In this document: positions 8,189 to 18,509 of the stretch, piece by piece
How positions within the stretch are numbered: position 1 is the first letter of the stretch
Layout: each line of letters begins with the position of its first letter
Assembly: GCA_036702865.1 (NCBI GenBank)
Contig: DATNQD010000043.1
Coordinates: 30,715-94,714, forward strand
Source: Trichocoleus sp.
Lineage (GTDB): Bacteria > Cyanobacteriota > Cyanobacteriia > Elainellales > Elainellaceae
Direction of reading: 5' to 3'
DNA: 64,000 bases
Position numbers and translations under genes: made by a program
The notes under the pieces: model-generated
Databases searched by the model: none
What the model saw: the letters and a program-made list of their open reading frames with translations, nothing else
What the model was told of the DNA's origin: nothing

Positions 8189-9766
8189 GTGTCCACGAAT
8201 TTGTCTGACTCTGCCCCCGGTTCTGCTCCTGTTACTTCATCCCATCAATGGCGTTGGCTCTGGCTGATATTAGGTCTAGTTGGGGTGGCGGGTATTTCTG
8301 CCTCAGCAGGCGCACTGTTAGCAGTTGCAATTTCGGGTACGCCGCTGCTGCAAAGTAAGTTGAGCCTAGAAGACGCAAAAGTCTTTAATCAAAAAGAACC
8401 GATCACTACAGGAATGAGTCTGCGGCTGCCGCAATTGACGCGCCCAGTCAACATCATGGTTTTGGGGATTAAAGTTCTGGCTTCCGAGACAGAAGACGCG
8501 CCGCCGGAGTCGCGCAATTTGAGCTACGATCCGGTGGTTAATTCGCTAAACGGCTTAGCCGACTCGATGCTGCTGGTGCGATTCAATCCACCCGAACACC
8601 AGCTTGTTGTAATGTCGCTGCCTCGTGATACAAGAACCTGGGTTGAAGGGGGCGGTCTAACAAAACTTAATGAAGCAAATGTTTATGGCGGACCTGCGTT
8701 AGCCGCGCGATCGGTCAGCGATTTGTTAGGCGGAGTGGGAATCGATCGCTATATCCGCATTAACGTTCAAGGGGTGGAAAAACTGATTGATGCGCTGGGT
8801 GGCATTACGGTCAACGTCCCCCAGGATATGTACTACAAGGATGATACGCAACACCTCTATATTGATCTTAAGAAAGGAGAACAGCACCTAAACGGCGCAA
8901 AGGCTGTTCAATTCTTGCGATTTCGCTATGACCAGAATGGGGACATTGGCAGAGTACAGCGGCAGCAGATGTTTATGCGTGCCCTGATCGAGCAAGCTCT
9001 GAAGCCTTCAACCCTGGGACGACTGCCGCAAGTTCTTTCAGTGATTCAGACGAATATTGATACCAACCTGAGTGTAGAAGAACTACTAGCGCTGGCGGGT
9101 TTTGCCGCTCAAACTAATCGTCCCAATGTACAGATGCTCATGCTGCCCGGAGATTTTAGCTCTGCCTCAGAGTTTGATCTCAGCTACTGGCTACCTAACC
9201 ACAGCAAGATTGCTCAACTGATGCAGCAGTATTTTGGGTTAACGAATGTTGATCCAGTGGTAAGCGCGCTTTCCAGCAATGCCACGATCGCCGTTCAAGA
9301 TAGCACCGGAGAAGATGCCACCGTACAAGAGCTGCTGAATACCTTGAAGGATAAGGGCTACGCGAATCTCTATGTAGATAACCCCTGGAATGAGCCATTG
9401 GCAACAACCCAGATTGTGGCACAGAGCGGCGATTTGAGTAGCGCAGAAGCAATTCAGCAGTCGTTAGGGTTTGGAGAAGTGCTGGTGGAGAGTACAGGAG
9501 ACTTGCAATCGGATGTGACGATCCGCTTAGGACAAGATGCCCTTCAGCCTACGCAGCCTGTTGCCGCACCGACGCCTGAGCTTCAGACACCAAAGACAGA
9601 GCCAGAAGCAGAGCGATCGATCCCCACACCTGCTGCCTCTCCCACACCGTCATTTAGCCCAATCCCTGAGGCAATGCCCGTTCAACCGTCTCTTGTTCCT
9701 GAAGCAACGCCCACACCAATTGAAAAGCCAATTCCAAAGGTTTCACCCGTACCACTTGCTCAGTAA
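8189..9766 (+). CDS. LytR-CpsA-Psr (LCP) family glycopolymer ligase
   Basis: LCP proteins attach lipid-linked glycopolymers to the cell wall on the outer face of the membrane. The GTG at 8189 is chosen because GAGGA lies 5 bases upstream; a TTG at 8165 in the same frame lacks one. One membrane span follows (about 23-49). The LCP domain covers about 86-265, with the lipid-phosphate-binding residues in MSLPRDTRTW and in the LRFRYDQNGDIGRVQRQQ segment. A LytR_C-type domain (about 370-450, TIAVQDSTGEDATVQELL) follows, then a tail rich in Pro, Thr and Glu of about 65 residues that may span peptidoglycan. Together with the upstream M15 peptidase and serpin it forms a plus-strand envelope group. Assignment is confident; the glycopolymer is unknown. 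Confidence 0.92.
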   Translation: MSTNLSDSAPGSAPVTSSHQWRWLWLILGLVGVAGISASAGALLAVAISGTPLLQSKLSLEDAKVFNQKEPITTGMSLRLPQLTRPVNIMVLGIKVLASETEDAPPESRNLSYDPVVNSLNGLADSMLLVRFNPPEHQLVVMSLPRDTRTWVEGGGLTKLNEANVYGGPALAARSVSDLLGGVGIDRYIRINVQGVEKLIDALGGITVNVPQDMYYKDDTQHLYIDLKKGEQHLNGAKAVQFLRFRYDQNGDIGRVQRQQMFMRALIEQALKPSTLGRLPQVLSVIQTNIDTNLSVEELLALAGFAAQTNRPNVQMLMLPGDFSSASEFDLSYWLPNHSKIAQLMQQYFGLTNVDPVVSALSSNATIAVQDSTGEDATVQELLNTLKDKGYANLYVDNPWNEPLATTQIVAQSGDLSSAEAIQQSLGFGEVLVESTGDLQSDVTIRLGQDALQPTQPVAAPTPELQTPKTEPEAERSIPTPAASPTPSFSPIPEAMPVQPSLVPEATPTPIEKPIPKVSPVPLAQ

Positions 9767-9807
9767 ATGACACAGAGAAAATGACACAGAGAAAATGACA
9801 CAGAGAG
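9767..9807. repeat. three tandem 14-bp repeats after the LCP gene
   Basis: The unit ATGACACAGAGAAA starts at 9767, 9781 and 9795, immediately after the LCP stop codon; the third copy diverges at its last bases. It is probably a slippage repeat of no known function. Confidence 0.7.
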
Positions 9808-9978
9808 CCAGGTTGCATTGTCCTCCATATTAAGCGGTTGGAGCAGATTCAACTGATTTTAGGTTCCCCTAAACTTGCTGAAAAAGGTGACTTAGAGTTG
9901 CGCAATTCTTCCCTGATCAGGGAATGCTAGAGGAGATCGGGCGCATTTTCAATGTCTTCAAACTAAACGCAATTTTTT

Positions 9979-11178
9979 ATGCTACTTGATAATAAGAAAC
10001 AGGATATTCTTGGCAGATTAGTCATTAACAATCAAGACTTAGATTTTTTGGAGTCAACTCTATCAGAGTTTAATATTTTTGAAGCAATTGGAATTATCAG
10101 ACAAGAAATTAAACATTCTAATTTTCTCGCTTTTTTACTTAATCCATCAGAGAGCCATCGATTAAGTGATCTGTTTCTCAAAAAACTGTTAATTTGTGCA
10201 TTGCTCAACTCAGAAAATGCGTCTTTGAGTCCTATAGAAGTTGACATTGCAGATTTAGAAGATGCAGAAATCCGACGAGAGTGGAAGAATATTGATATTT
10301 TAATTTATTCTCCAGCTAACAAATTGGTTTTTGCGATTGAAAACAAAGTAGATTCTTCAGAACATTCCAATCAGTTAGCAAGATACAGAGAAACAGTTTC
10401 TATAGAGTTTCCTGAGTGTCGAAAAATCTTTTTGTACCTGACAAAAGAAGGACATCTAGCCTCTGATGCAGAATGGTTATCCCTGAGCTATCGGGAAGTT
10501 ATAGGTGTGATTGAATCAATCTGCAATCAAAATCGATCGACCATCGGTGATGATGTTTATACCTTAATGAGTCATTACGTTAGTCTTGTCAAGAGACATC
10601 TTATGAGTAACTCAGATATTGCAAAGCTGTGTCAGAAAATCTATAAGCAACATCGACAAGCTCTTGATCTAATTTATGAACATCGCCCAGACTTACAGTC
10701 AGAAGTTTCCGAGTTCATTCAGCAAATTATTCAAGATAGTATAGAGGCAGAAGTTGAGAGAGACGATAGCAGCAAGCAGTTTATTCGGTTTGCGCCAAAA
10801 GAATGGGATGATCTGGCTTTCCAAAAGACCTGTCCTGGATGGACAAGCAGTCAGCGTGTTTTATTATTCGAGTTTGTGAACGAGCCTCAATATCTGGGAT
10901 TGGATCTAGTTATTGGTCCAAGTGGTGGAGAACTTAAACAAGCGATTTTTAAGACCATAAAAGAACTGAAAATTGCTGGTCTGACGAGAAGTAAGTTAAA
11001 AGAGACAGGATGGAGTCATATTTGGAAGCAAAGGATTCTTGATTTCTCAGATTATGGGGATAGTGATTTAGAAAGCCTACAAGAGAAAATTGAATCCTTC
11101 TGGAAAAAGTATCTCAACAATGAGATAAAGCTGATTCGTCAAGCTATCGCTCAATTAAAGCTAGACCCAAGACCCTAG
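9979..11178 (+). CDS. PD-(D/E)XK nuclease superfamily protein (PDDEXK_4-like)
   Basis: A 399-residue protein resembling stand-alone PD-(D/E)XK family proteins found beside restriction and phage-defence genes. The N-terminal motif EIKHSNFLAFLLNP...H (E43, H46, S47, H60) is typical of the family. The nuclease core follows: NIDILI with D106, then VFAIENKVDSSEHSNQLARY with E121, K123, Q132 and Y136. The C-terminal half is helical and unassigned. Its codon use and composition are clearly AT-richer than the flanking LCP and S9 peptidase genes, and it has no partner gene, which suggests horizontal acquisition. DNA is the likely substrate by family; defence is an inference. No strong Shine-Dalgarno precedes the ATG. 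Confidence 0.82.
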   Translation: MLLDNKKQDILGRLVINNQDLDFLESTLSEFNIFEAIGIIRQEIKHSNFLAFLLNPSESHRLSDLFLKKLLICALLNSENASLSPIEVDIADLEDAEIRREWKNIDILIYSPANKLVFAIENKVDSSEHSNQLARYRETVSIEFPECRKIFLYLTKEGHLASDAEWLSLSYREVIGVIESICNQNRSTIGDDVYTLMSHYVSLVKRHLMSNSDIAKLCQKIYKQHRQALDLIYEHRPDLQSEVSEFIQQIIQDSIEAEVERDDSSKQFIRFAPKEWDDLAFQKTCPGWTSSQRVLLFEFVNEPQYLGLDLVIGPSGGELKQAIFKTIKELKIAGLTRSKLKETGWSHIWKQRILDFSDYGDSDLESLQEKIESFWKKYLNNEIKLIRQAIAQLKLDPRP

Positions 11179-11391
11179 CAGATCAAAGCAATAACGCCAT
11201 TTAGAGCATTGAATCAAGGTTGTATTGATAGAAAGTCTGTTGCGGCTCGATCGATTCTGCTAAATTCCTGACAGGATCAGACAGGGGTAAGGGCGAGGCA
11301 TTTGCAGCAAAACGGTTGCACTGATTAGAACACATTGGCGCAAATGCTTCCCCCCTACGCGAGGATGCCAAACTCTGATGAATGATTCAGG

Positions 11392-13293
11392 TTAGCGCAC
11401 AATGCCTGAATGGCCTGAGATTTCGCCGATCGGTTCACAGCGTCCCCCTAAGTATTTCGCCAGGAATTCTTCTGCAACAGCATAGAAGTGAAGGCGGTTT
11501 TCAGGACGCGCAAAGCCATGTCCCTCGTCAGTGTAAAGCGCATATTCGACTGGCTTGCCTGCTTTCTGCATTGCTTCTACAATCTGATCGCTTTCGGCTT
11601 GTTTGACTCGCGGATCGTTGGCTCCTTGACCAATCAATAAGGGTTTCTGGATCCGATCGATAAAAAACAGGGGCGATCGAGATTTGAGGAATTCTGCTTC
11701 GGTGTCAAGATTGCCAACCCGGTGATAGAACTGTGCTTTGAGCGGCTCCCAGTAGGGCGGAATGCTCTGCATCAACGTAATCAGGCTGCTAGGTCCCACA
11801 ATATCCACGCCTGCGGCAAATACGTCTGGGGTGAAGGTCAGACCAACTAACGTCGCATAGCCGCCATAAGAGCCACCCATAATTGCCACTTTTGCAGGAT
11901 CGGCAATGCCCTGTTGGGTGAGCCAGTTGACGCCATCCAGCAAATCATCGTGCATTTTAGCTGCCCATTCTCGGTTTCCAGCATTCAAAAAGGCTTTGCC
12001 ATAGCCAGTCGAGCCTCGGAAATTGATTTGCAGTACCGCATAGCCCCGATTTGCTAACCACTGTGCCTCTGGATCATAGCCCCAGGTATCTCTTGCCCAG
12101 GGCCCACCATGCACCAATAAAACAGCGGGTAAGTTTTTGGCAGGAAGATTAGCAGGAAGAGTGAGATAACCATGAATCGTTAGCCCATCCCTGGCATCAT
12201 AAGAAACAGGCTGCATGGATGTGAGCGGCTGTGTTTCCAGAATTGGTTTATTGCTAAAAAGCAGCGTACTCTCTTTTGTTGCCCGATCGTACAAATAGTA
12301 ATACACCGGACCATCATCAGTGGTGTATGAAACAAGCCAGCGATCGTCTGCCAAAGTGCGGCTACTAATGCCATATTCACCCGATCGAACTTGAGAAATT
12401 GCCTCAAAATCGGCTGCGATGCTGGAGTCTAAAATCTGCCATTCCAGTTTGTCTTTGTAGAAGGCAACAGCTTGTAGGACGCGGCTTGTAGGATGAGTGA
12501 CAATGCCACCCACATCATATTGTGGATCTTCAGCAATTACGGTTTCTTGCTTCGTCGCCAGATCAAGCGCGAGTAGACGCTGAGCGTTGAAATCATGATT
12601 GCCAATGATATAGAGCGTTTTGCCATCGAGCGAAAATTCTGCCGGAGATCCCTCATCTTCAGCTCCCCAGTGACGCAGGTTTTCCCAGTCCTGATCGATC
12701 GTTTCCCGGTACAGCAGATCCGATCCACCATCGGCAGTTGCAGCAACGGCTGCCCGAATTTGAAACTGAGCGTCTGATGTCCAACTAACAATATTTCCAG
12801 GGTTGGCAGTATCAAACTCCACTGCTCCAGTGTTGAGATTCACTCGATACACATCAAACACTTGAGGGTTGTTTAAGTTGAGCGCTACCAACAGCTGATC
12901 AGGGAAATGAGGATCAAGCTCGATCGGTTGAGCTTTTACACCCTGAAAGGGAGTCAGATCACGGACGAGATTGGTGTGAATATCAACTAAATAGCAATGA
13001 AAATTCTCATCACCATCAGCATCTTGCATGTAGATCAAATGATTACCGTCATACGTCCAGAAATACATCCGGATGCCCCGCTTTTTGTCTGCGGTCAGCT
13101 GGTGATCGTCTTCCTGCCCGATTGTGCGGAGCCAGACCTGCAAAACATCTTTTTCATCCGGAGCAACATAAGCAAGGTACTTGCCATCTGGTGAAAGCTG
13201 CGGACGAGCACGCTCTGGGTTACCAAACAGAATCTCACGCGGAATGAGAGGAGGCAATTGAGTTAACAAGGGGGATTCAGTTGCAGTTTGCAT
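11392..13293 (-). CDS. S9 family prolyl oligopeptidase / acylaminoacyl peptidase
   Basis: A serine peptidase that removes dipeptides or acyl-amino acids from short peptides. The first 360 residues form a beta-propeller of the WD40-like/DPP-IV type (SPDGKYLAYVA, SLDGKTLYIIG). The C-terminal alpha/beta-hydrolase domain carries the nucleophile in MGGSYGGY (S475), the acid in GANDPRV (D560) and the base in DEGHGFARP (H592). VLLVHGGPWARDTWGYD (391-407) provides the oxyanion-hole region. No signal peptide is seen, so it is cytoplasmic. The length of 633 residues matches the family. It is monocistronic and convergent with the nuclease-like gene. Confident. Confidence 0.93.
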   Translation of the reverse strand: MQTATESPLLTQLPPLIPREILFGNPERARPQLSPDGKYLAYVAPDEKDVLQVWLRTIGQEDDHQLTADKKRGIRMYFWTYDGNHLIYMQDADGDENFHCYLVDIHTNLVRDLTPFQGVKAQPIELDPHFPDQLLVALNLNNPQVFDVYRVNLNTGAVEFDTANPGNIVSWTSDAQFQIRAAVAATADGGSDLLYRETIDQDWENLRHWGAEDEGSPAEFSLDGKTLYIIGNHDFNAQRLLALDLATKQETVIAEDPQYDVGGIVTHPTSRVLQAVAFYKDKLEWQILDSSIAADFEAISQVRSGEYGISSRTLADDRWLVSYTTDDGPVYYYLYDRATKESTLLFSNKPILETQPLTSMQPVSYDARDGLTIHGYLTLPANLPAKNLPAVLLVHGGPWARDTWGYDPEAQWLANRGYAVLQINFRGSTGYGKAFLNAGNREWAAKMHDDLLDGVNWLTQQGIADPAKVAIMGGSYGGYATLVGLTFTPDVFAAGVDIVGPSSLITLMQSIPPYWEPLKAQFYHRVGNLDTEAEFLKSRSPLFFIDRIQKPLLIGQGANDPRVKQAESDQIVEAMQKAGKPVEYALYTDEGHGFARPENRLHFYAVAEEFLAKYLGGRCEPIGEISGHSGIVR

Positions 13294-13451
13294 GATGGCG
13301 GAAACTTGTTCTGTGACGAAAAATACTCTTTTAGGGTAACAAGTCCTTGGGAAGGCAGCAGGGAACCAAAGTCAGCGACTCATTTTGAATGAACAGGATT
13401 AAGCAATGTTTGTGCTGAAGCTTTGAACGGTTGTGATGAAACTCCAGGTTT

Positions 13452-14618
13452 TTATGGTTTGGCTTTCCGCTGCCGTAATCGATCGATCACACTCTGCAAG
13501 TTCGATCGCATTTGCTGGGCTTTTTGGTAAGTTTCTGTCCGTACCTGCCATGATTTTGAGGCAGAAGGCTGACCTTCCCAAGTTTTTTGTACTGGCTGAA
13601 TAACATAGCGCAGACGGGTTCGGTTTGCCCAAACTCCCATTGACGGAAATAGCAGGAAAAGCAGCAGCAGAGGGGAAAGGGGAAAGATTGGCATCCCTAA
13701 CCACCGCGCCACCCGCTTCAGGTTAATCGTCCAGGGGTGTAAATACTCATTACCCAGGCAAACAACAGGTAAGATGGGCAACTGATACTGATTGCTCAAC
13801 CGAATAAAACTTGGATCAAAGGTTTGTAGCTGATATCGATATCGCCACCCTTTAACCAATCCGCGCCAGCCTTCAGGTGCATACAAAATTGCAGAAGCCG
13901 AACCTTGTTTCTGTTCCAAGTCGATCGCTTTATTCTCAAGACTGGCTCTCTTCACTGCCGCCTCAAAATCTTCTGTCTTGGCGCGAATTCCCCCTAAAAT
14001 CTGCGACCACCCGGCCGGAAGCCACCAGCGCAACCAAGGATGATCAAAAAAGATTTCGTGAGCGACAGGCTGCGGTAACCGATCGCAATTTTCACTCAGC
14101 AACACACCCAGCCCGACAATGTCCCACGGAAAGCACATGCCAGCATGATTAATCGTCACCAGCAAAGAGCCAGTTTGCGGTAGGTTCTCAATTTGGTGCA
14201 GTTCAGCCCGAAAATAATGTTTGAGAATTGGGGTCAAAATTTCTCGTCGAAAAGCCACTTGATACCGAGGATCGATCGCCCGATCAACTGCTTGCGGTGC
14301 CCGACATCCTAATCGCAGCCAGCGCAGCAACAGCGCCAGATAAAATCCACCAGGGATCAGGAATAGCAGGTACTCTAACCAATTCCAGCCATCGCGATCG
14401 TCGTGATAATGCTGCCAGTGGCGGTTAAACAAAATTAGCCAGCCGGGAGGATACCAAAAACAGAACCAATCAAACCAGCGAAATGAGTAGGGAGCTAGTT
14501 CAGATTGAGCCGCTAACGGGGATTGGGGATAAGCAGAAACGCACTCGTCTACCTCGTGGATGGTTGACACATTAAGTGTTTCTGAAATCGCTTGATTGGA
14601 ATGTTGCCAATCTATCAT
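13452..14618 (-). CDS. PlsC-like phospholipid/glycerol acyltransferase
   Basis: Likely transfers acyl groups to a glycerol or lysophospholipid acceptor at the membrane. The catalytic His/Asp pair appears in LVTINHAGMCFPWDIVG (H158, D166; the spacing is longer than the canonical HX4D but this NHAGMCFPWD form is typical of cyanobacterial homologues). The acceptor-binding motif is LYAPEGWRGLVKG (about 245-257). Hydrophobic segments at about 55-66, 82-100 and 330-345 suggest membrane association. The gene lies downstream of no other minus-strand gene and is 158 bases from the S9 peptidase start. Family is good; acceptor unknown. Confidence 0.78.
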   Translation of the reverse strand: MIDWQHSNQAISETLNVSTIHEVDECVSAYPQSPLAAQSELAPYSFRWFDWFCFWYPPGWLILFNRHWQHYHDDRDGWNWLEYLLFLIPGGFYLALLLRWLRLGCRAPQAVDRAIDPRYQVAFRREILTPILKHYFRAELHQIENLPQTGSLLVTINHAGMCFPWDIVGLGVLLSENCDRLPQPVAHEIFFDHPWLRWWLPAGWSQILGGIRAKTEDFEAAVKRASLENKAIDLEQKQGSASAILYAPEGWRGLVKGWRYRYQLQTFDPSFIRLSNQYQLPILPVVCLGNEYLHPWTINLKRVARWLGMPIFPLSPLLLLFLLFPSMGVWANRTRLRYVIQPVQKTWEGQPSASKSWQVRTETYQKAQQMRSNLQSVIDRLRQRKAKP

Positions 14619-15256
14619 TGTGTAAACCAGACAATTAGGTCAACAGGCAATTGATAAAGCAAGATTGAAGCTTAACGAAGATCCAACTTTAGAGAAACAT
14701 CGATCGAAAAATGTTACTCCAACTTAATAGCTAACTTTAAAGATTAAGCAAACCATTCTGTTATTCGTTCCTTAACTTATTCCAAAATTATTAATGTCCC
14801 ATTTTTGGCTATGACCTTTAATTATTAAAGTTAGCTCGCTGAAGCACATCCCTCAATCGGCAGAAATTGCTCATTGACGCATTCACGAATCGTTCACTCA
14901 ACTTAATGGGAGATTAAAAAATTGAATAAAGAAGTTCTACAGGTTTTCTTTAGCTAAACAGGCGATCGCTGACTAGTTCTTCTTTTCAGCTATCTATCTT
15001 TGGTTATGCACCGTACCAATGTTAGGGATGCTACCTTCCACGACAGAATCTATGTTCTATAATTCATATCAAATTTATCTAGTTTTTATTTCAGAAAACA
15101 AAAGGAAAAACTAGCAAAGGATCTATGCAAAGGATTTATTTCGCTAATATCTCAGCAGGGTGATCAACCCCTTTTACAGAATTTAAGTGAAGTGAGTAAG
15201 CGCGCAATATTGCTGTGTTAGCTGTGAATAACTATTAGGAGACTATTAGGAGAACG
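14619..15256. other. 638-base AT-rich region between divergent genes
   Basis: It contains the promoters of the acyltransferase (minus) and the phosphoketolase (plus). One HIP1 octamer lies at 14962-14969. A consensus TATAAT lies at 15058-15063. The stretch just before the phosphoketolase carries ACTATTAGGAG twice in tandem. I see no small gene or structured RNA. Confidence 0.5.
15035..15063 (+). promoter_or_regulatory. candidate promoter of the phosphoketolase gene
   Basis: A perfect TATAAT (15058-15063) is preceded 17 bases upstream by CTTCCA, which matches 3 of 6 bases of the -35 consensus. It would give a 5' leader of about 190 bases. Only the -10 element is convincing. Confidence 0.35.
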
Positions 15257-17737
15257 ATGGTAGCTAATCCCCCGAAACCAACGATCGAAGAATCGATTAG
15301 CTCATTTGGTGTCGCGAGATCCACCATTAAAGGCAACCCCCTCAGTCCTGAAGAACTAAAAAAGATGCATGCTTTTTGGCGTGCTGCCAATTATCTCGCA
15401 GTTGGGATGATTCATCTGAGAGAGAACCCGCTGCTTCAAGAACCGATCAAGCCAGAGCAGATCAAGAATCGCCTCTTGGGTCACTGGGGTTCCAGTCCGG
15501 GGATCAGCTTTATCTACACCCATATGAACCGGGTGATCAAGCAGCAAGATCTGGACATGATCTATGTGGTCGGTCCTGGACATGGTGCGCCCGGATTTCT
15601 CGGACCTTGCTATTTAGAGGGAACCTACTCGGAGATCTATCCCGACAAAAGCGAAGATCTGGAAGGAATGAAAAAATTCTTTAAGGAATTCTCCTTCCCC
15701 GGTGGCATTGGTAGCCACTGCACGCCCGAAACACCTGGCTCAATTCATGAGGGTGGCGAATTGGGCTACAGCCTGTCTCACGCCTACGGTGCTGCCTACG
15801 ATAACCCTGATCTAATCGTTGTGGCGTTGGTCGGTGATGGCGAATCTGAAACAGGTCCTCTGGCAACGTCCTGGCACTCCAACAAGTTCATTAATCCCAG
15901 TCGGGATGGTGCAGTGCTGCCAATTCTGCATCTCAATGGCTATAAAATTAACAACCCCACAATCCCGGCAAGGATCAGTCATGAGGAGTTGGAAAATCTG
16001 TTTCGGGGTTATGGCTATAAGCCTTATTTTGTAGAAGGTTCAGATCCCGAATCGATGCATCAGGCAATGGCAGCGACCCTGGATCACTGTATTGCCGAAA
16101 TTAAAGAAATTCAGCAAAAAGCCAGATCAACAGGAGTTGTAGAGCGTCCTCGTTGGCCGATGATTGTTTTCCGCAGTCCAAAGGGCTGGTCTGGCCCTGA
16201 ATCGATCGATGGACACAAGGTTGAAGGGTTTTGGCGGGCGCATCAGGTGCCAATGACTGATGTGAAAAAGAATCCAGAACATCTAGTGTTGCTGGAGCAG
16301 TGGCTGCGGAGCTATAAGCCGGAAGAGCTGTTTGATGCACAGGGTCGGCTAATTCCCGAGCTGAAAGAGCTGACGCCTCAAGGAAATCGGCGGGTTGGTG
16401 CGAACCCTCATGCGAATGGTGGGCTATTGCGAAAAGATTTGCGCCTCCCAGATTTCCGAGATTATGGAATCGATATTACAAAGCCCGGTTATCTTCAGGC
16501 AGAAAACACTCGTCCACTAGGAGTTTTCCTGCGAGATGTAATGCGTCTCAATTCAAATAACTTCCGCGTCTTTGGACCTGACGAAAATACCTCAAACAAA
16601 CTGACTGCGATCTATGAGGTCAGCAAGAAGTTTTGGATCGAGGAGTTTTTGCCAGAAGACCTGGACGGCAGCGAACTCTCCACTGAAGGACGAGTCATGG
16701 AGATGCTGAGTGAGCATACGCTTGAAGGCTGGCTTGAAGGCTATTTACTCACTGGACGGCATGGCTTCTTCTCAACCTATGAATCGTTTGTCCATGTGAT
16801 CGATTCCATGATCAACCAGCACTGCAAATGGCTGGAGATCTGCAATCACATCTCCTGGAGAACTGATATTTCTTCGCTCAATTTGCTCATTACCTCAACG
16901 GTCTGGCGACAAGATCACAATGGATTTACCCATCAAGATCCAGGCTTTTTAGATGTTGTAGTGAACAAAAGCCCAGGAGTGACGCGCATCTATCTGCCGC
17001 CTGATGTCAATACACTGCTTTCAGTCACAAACCATTGTTTGAACAGTAAGAACTATGTCAATGTGATCGTTTCTGATAAGCAACTGCACTTGCAGTACAT
17101 GAGCATGGAAGATGCGATCGTCCATTGCACCAAGGGCATTGGCATCTGGGACTGGGCAAGCAACGATCAAGGCTGCGAGCCGGATGTAATCATGGCTTCT
17201 GCTGGTGATATTCCAACACTAGAAGCACTCGCTGCAACGGTAATGCTCTGGGAAGAATTCCCTGATCTGAAGATTCGCTTTATCAATGTCGTTGATCTGT
17301 TCAGGCTGCAACCGAGTTCCGAGCATCCCCACGGCTTGAGTGACAAAGACTTTGATAGTCTGTTTACGCTCGATAAACCCATTATCTTTAACTTCCACGG
17401 TTATCCCTGGCTGATTCATCGCCTCGCTTATCGTCGCCATAATCATGCCAATCTGCATGTCCGGGGCTATAAGGAAAAGGGCAATATCAACACCCCACTG
17501 GAGCTAGCAATTAGCAACAACATCGATCGCTTTAGTCTGGCAATGGATGTGATCGATCGTGTGCCTAAATTGCGAGTTGCAGGGGCACATGCCAAAGAGA
17601 AATTCAAGAATATGCAGATTGAATGTCGTAACTACGCTTACGAATATGGCGTCGATAAAACTGAAATCCTGGAGTGGAAATGGCCGGGTGCGCCGGGTGG
17701 AGTTGCGCCTGCTCATGAAGATGCACCAACCAGTTAA
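15257..17737 (+). CDS. xfp: phosphoketolase (xylulose-5-P/fructose-6-P)
   Basis: A thiamine-diphosphate enzyme cleaving xylulose-5-phosphate or fructose-6-phosphate to acetyl phosphate plus glyceraldehyde-3-P or erythrose-4-P, a carbon-conserving bypass of glycolysis. The 826-residue length is typical. Key motifs are [13 protein letters not shown] (75-87), [21 protein letters not shown] (about 106-126) and the ThDP/Mg motif GDGESETGP (193-201), with N227 in [10 protein letters not shown]. The C-terminal domain is complete ([21 protein letters not shown]). The start is set by AGGAG 6 bases upstream, in the second of two tandem ACTATTAGGAG copies. A terminator follows at 17819. Very confident for family; the substrate preference cannot be read by eye. 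Confidence 0.96.
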   Translation: MVANPPKPTIEESISSFGVARSTIKGNPLSPEELKKMHAFWRAANYLAVGMIHLRENPLLQEPIKPEQIKNRLLGHWGSSPGISFIYTHMNRVIKQQDLDMIYVVGPGHGAPGFLGPCYLEGTYSEIYPDKSEDLEGMKKFFKEFSFPGGIGSHCTPETPGSIHEGGELGYSLSHAYGAAYDNPDLIVVALVGDGESETGPLATSWHSNKFINPSRDGAVLPILHLNGYKINNPTIPARISHEELENLFRGYGYKPYFVEGSDPESMHQAMAATLDHCIAEIKEIQQKARSTGVVERPRWPMIVFRSPKGWSGPESIDGHKVEGFWRAHQVPMTDVKKNPEHLVLLEQWLRSYKPEELFDAQGRLIPELKELTPQGNRRVGANPHANGGLLRKDLRLPDFRDYGIDITKPGYLQAENTRPLGVFLRDVMRLNSNNFRVFGPDENTSNKLTAIYEVSKKFWIEEFLPEDLDGSELSTEGRVMEMLSEHTLEGWLEGYLLTGRHGFFSTYESFVHVIDSMINQHCKWLEICNHISWRTDISSLNLLITSTVWRQDHNGFTHQDPGFLDVVVNKSPGVTRIYLPPDVNTLLSVTNHCLNSKNYVNVIVSDKQLHLQYMSMEDAIVHCTKGIGIWDWASNDQGCEPDVIMASAGDIPTLEALAATVMLWEEFPDLKIRFINVVDLFRLQPSSEHPHGLSDKDFDSLFTLDKPIIFNFHGYPWLIHRLAYRRHNHANLHVRGYKEKGNINTPLELAISNNIDRFSLAMDVIDRVPKLRVAGAHAKEKFKNMQIECRNYAYEYGVDKTEILEWKWPGAPGGVAPAHEDAPTS

Positions 17738-17818
17738 TTGAGTCTGCTCGATCCAGGCTCGTTGCAGCAGTTTCATGCAAACATTTCTCTCTAATCCATT
17801 CTCTATAATTCAGCGGGT

Positions 17819-17846
17819 GGGCAGTCTGTCTGCCCTATTTTGTTTC
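17819..17846 (+). terminator. intrinsic terminator after xfp
   Basis: GGGCAG (17819-17824), loop TCTGT, CTGCCC (17830-17835), followed by TATTTTGTTT. The stem is GC-rich and the tail T-rich, 82 bases after the phosphoketolase stop. Confidence 0.7.
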
Positions 17847-17966
17847 CCTCACCTTGTTGCCTATCCCCTATCCCTTGCCATTTCTCTCTTCGGTCAGGCG
17901 TATTCTCAGGCTCAGTTATGTTAATAACTCAAAAGCAAATCATTCCATCCAAACTTTGTTGAGCAA

Positions 17967-18506
17967 ATGCGAGATCTGCAAGTAGATTGGGCAAGCATTT
18001 TAACGCGAGATGTGCCTGCCCTGGAAATTATTACACGAGGTACGATCGTCTATGTTGCGCTCTTCCTAATTCTGCGTCTGGTGCTCAAACGGCAAGCGGG
18101 AGCCGTAGGCATGACCGATCTACTCGTGGTTGTATTAATTGCCGATGCAGCCCAAAATGCGCTTGCAGGAGACTATCATTCCATTCCTGATGGTATCCTT
18201 CTCGTTTCCACCATTATTTTCTGGAGCTATGTGCTGGATTGGTTAGGGTATCATTTTCCCAAAATGCAGCGCTTCATTCATCCACCGCCACTGCCGCTGA
18301 TCAAAAATGGACAGGTGCTTCGACATAATATGCGAAAAGAATTGATTACCGAAAGCGAGTTGATGACTCAAATCCGGGAACAAGGGGTTGAAGATATGAA
18401 AAACGTGAAGCTGGCTTTTATGGAAGGCGACGGCTATATCAGCATTATCACAACCGAGGAGCAGGCTCCGGTTCGCAATGAGCGTCGCCAAGACAACCGA
18501 GGATAA
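17967..18506 (+). CDS. YetF/DUF421 family membrane protein
   Basis: A small membrane protein of the YetF/YcaP (DUF421) family, whose precise role is unknown but which is linked to envelope stress in other bacteria. There are three hydrophobic segments at about 24-41 (GTIVYVALFLILRLVLKR), 48-66 (GMTDLLVVVLIADAAQNA) and 75-92 (GILLVSTIIFWSYVLDWL). A cytoplasmic alpha/beta domain follows with the family signature PPPLPLIKNGQVLRHNMRKE (about 106-125) and ITESELMTQIREQGVEDMKNV. The length of 179 residues fits. It is convergent with the DoxX gene with a 3-base gap. Confident for family only. Confidence 0.85.
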   Translation: MRDLQVDWASILTRDVPALEIITRGTIVYVALFLILRLVLKRQAGAVGMTDLLVVVLIADAAQNALAGDYHSIPDGILLVSTIIFWSYVLDWLGYHFPKMQRFIHPPPLPLIKNGQVLRHNMRKELITESELMTQIREQGVEDMKNVKLAFMEGDGYISIITTEEQAPVRNERRQDNRG

Positions 18507-18509
18507 ATT

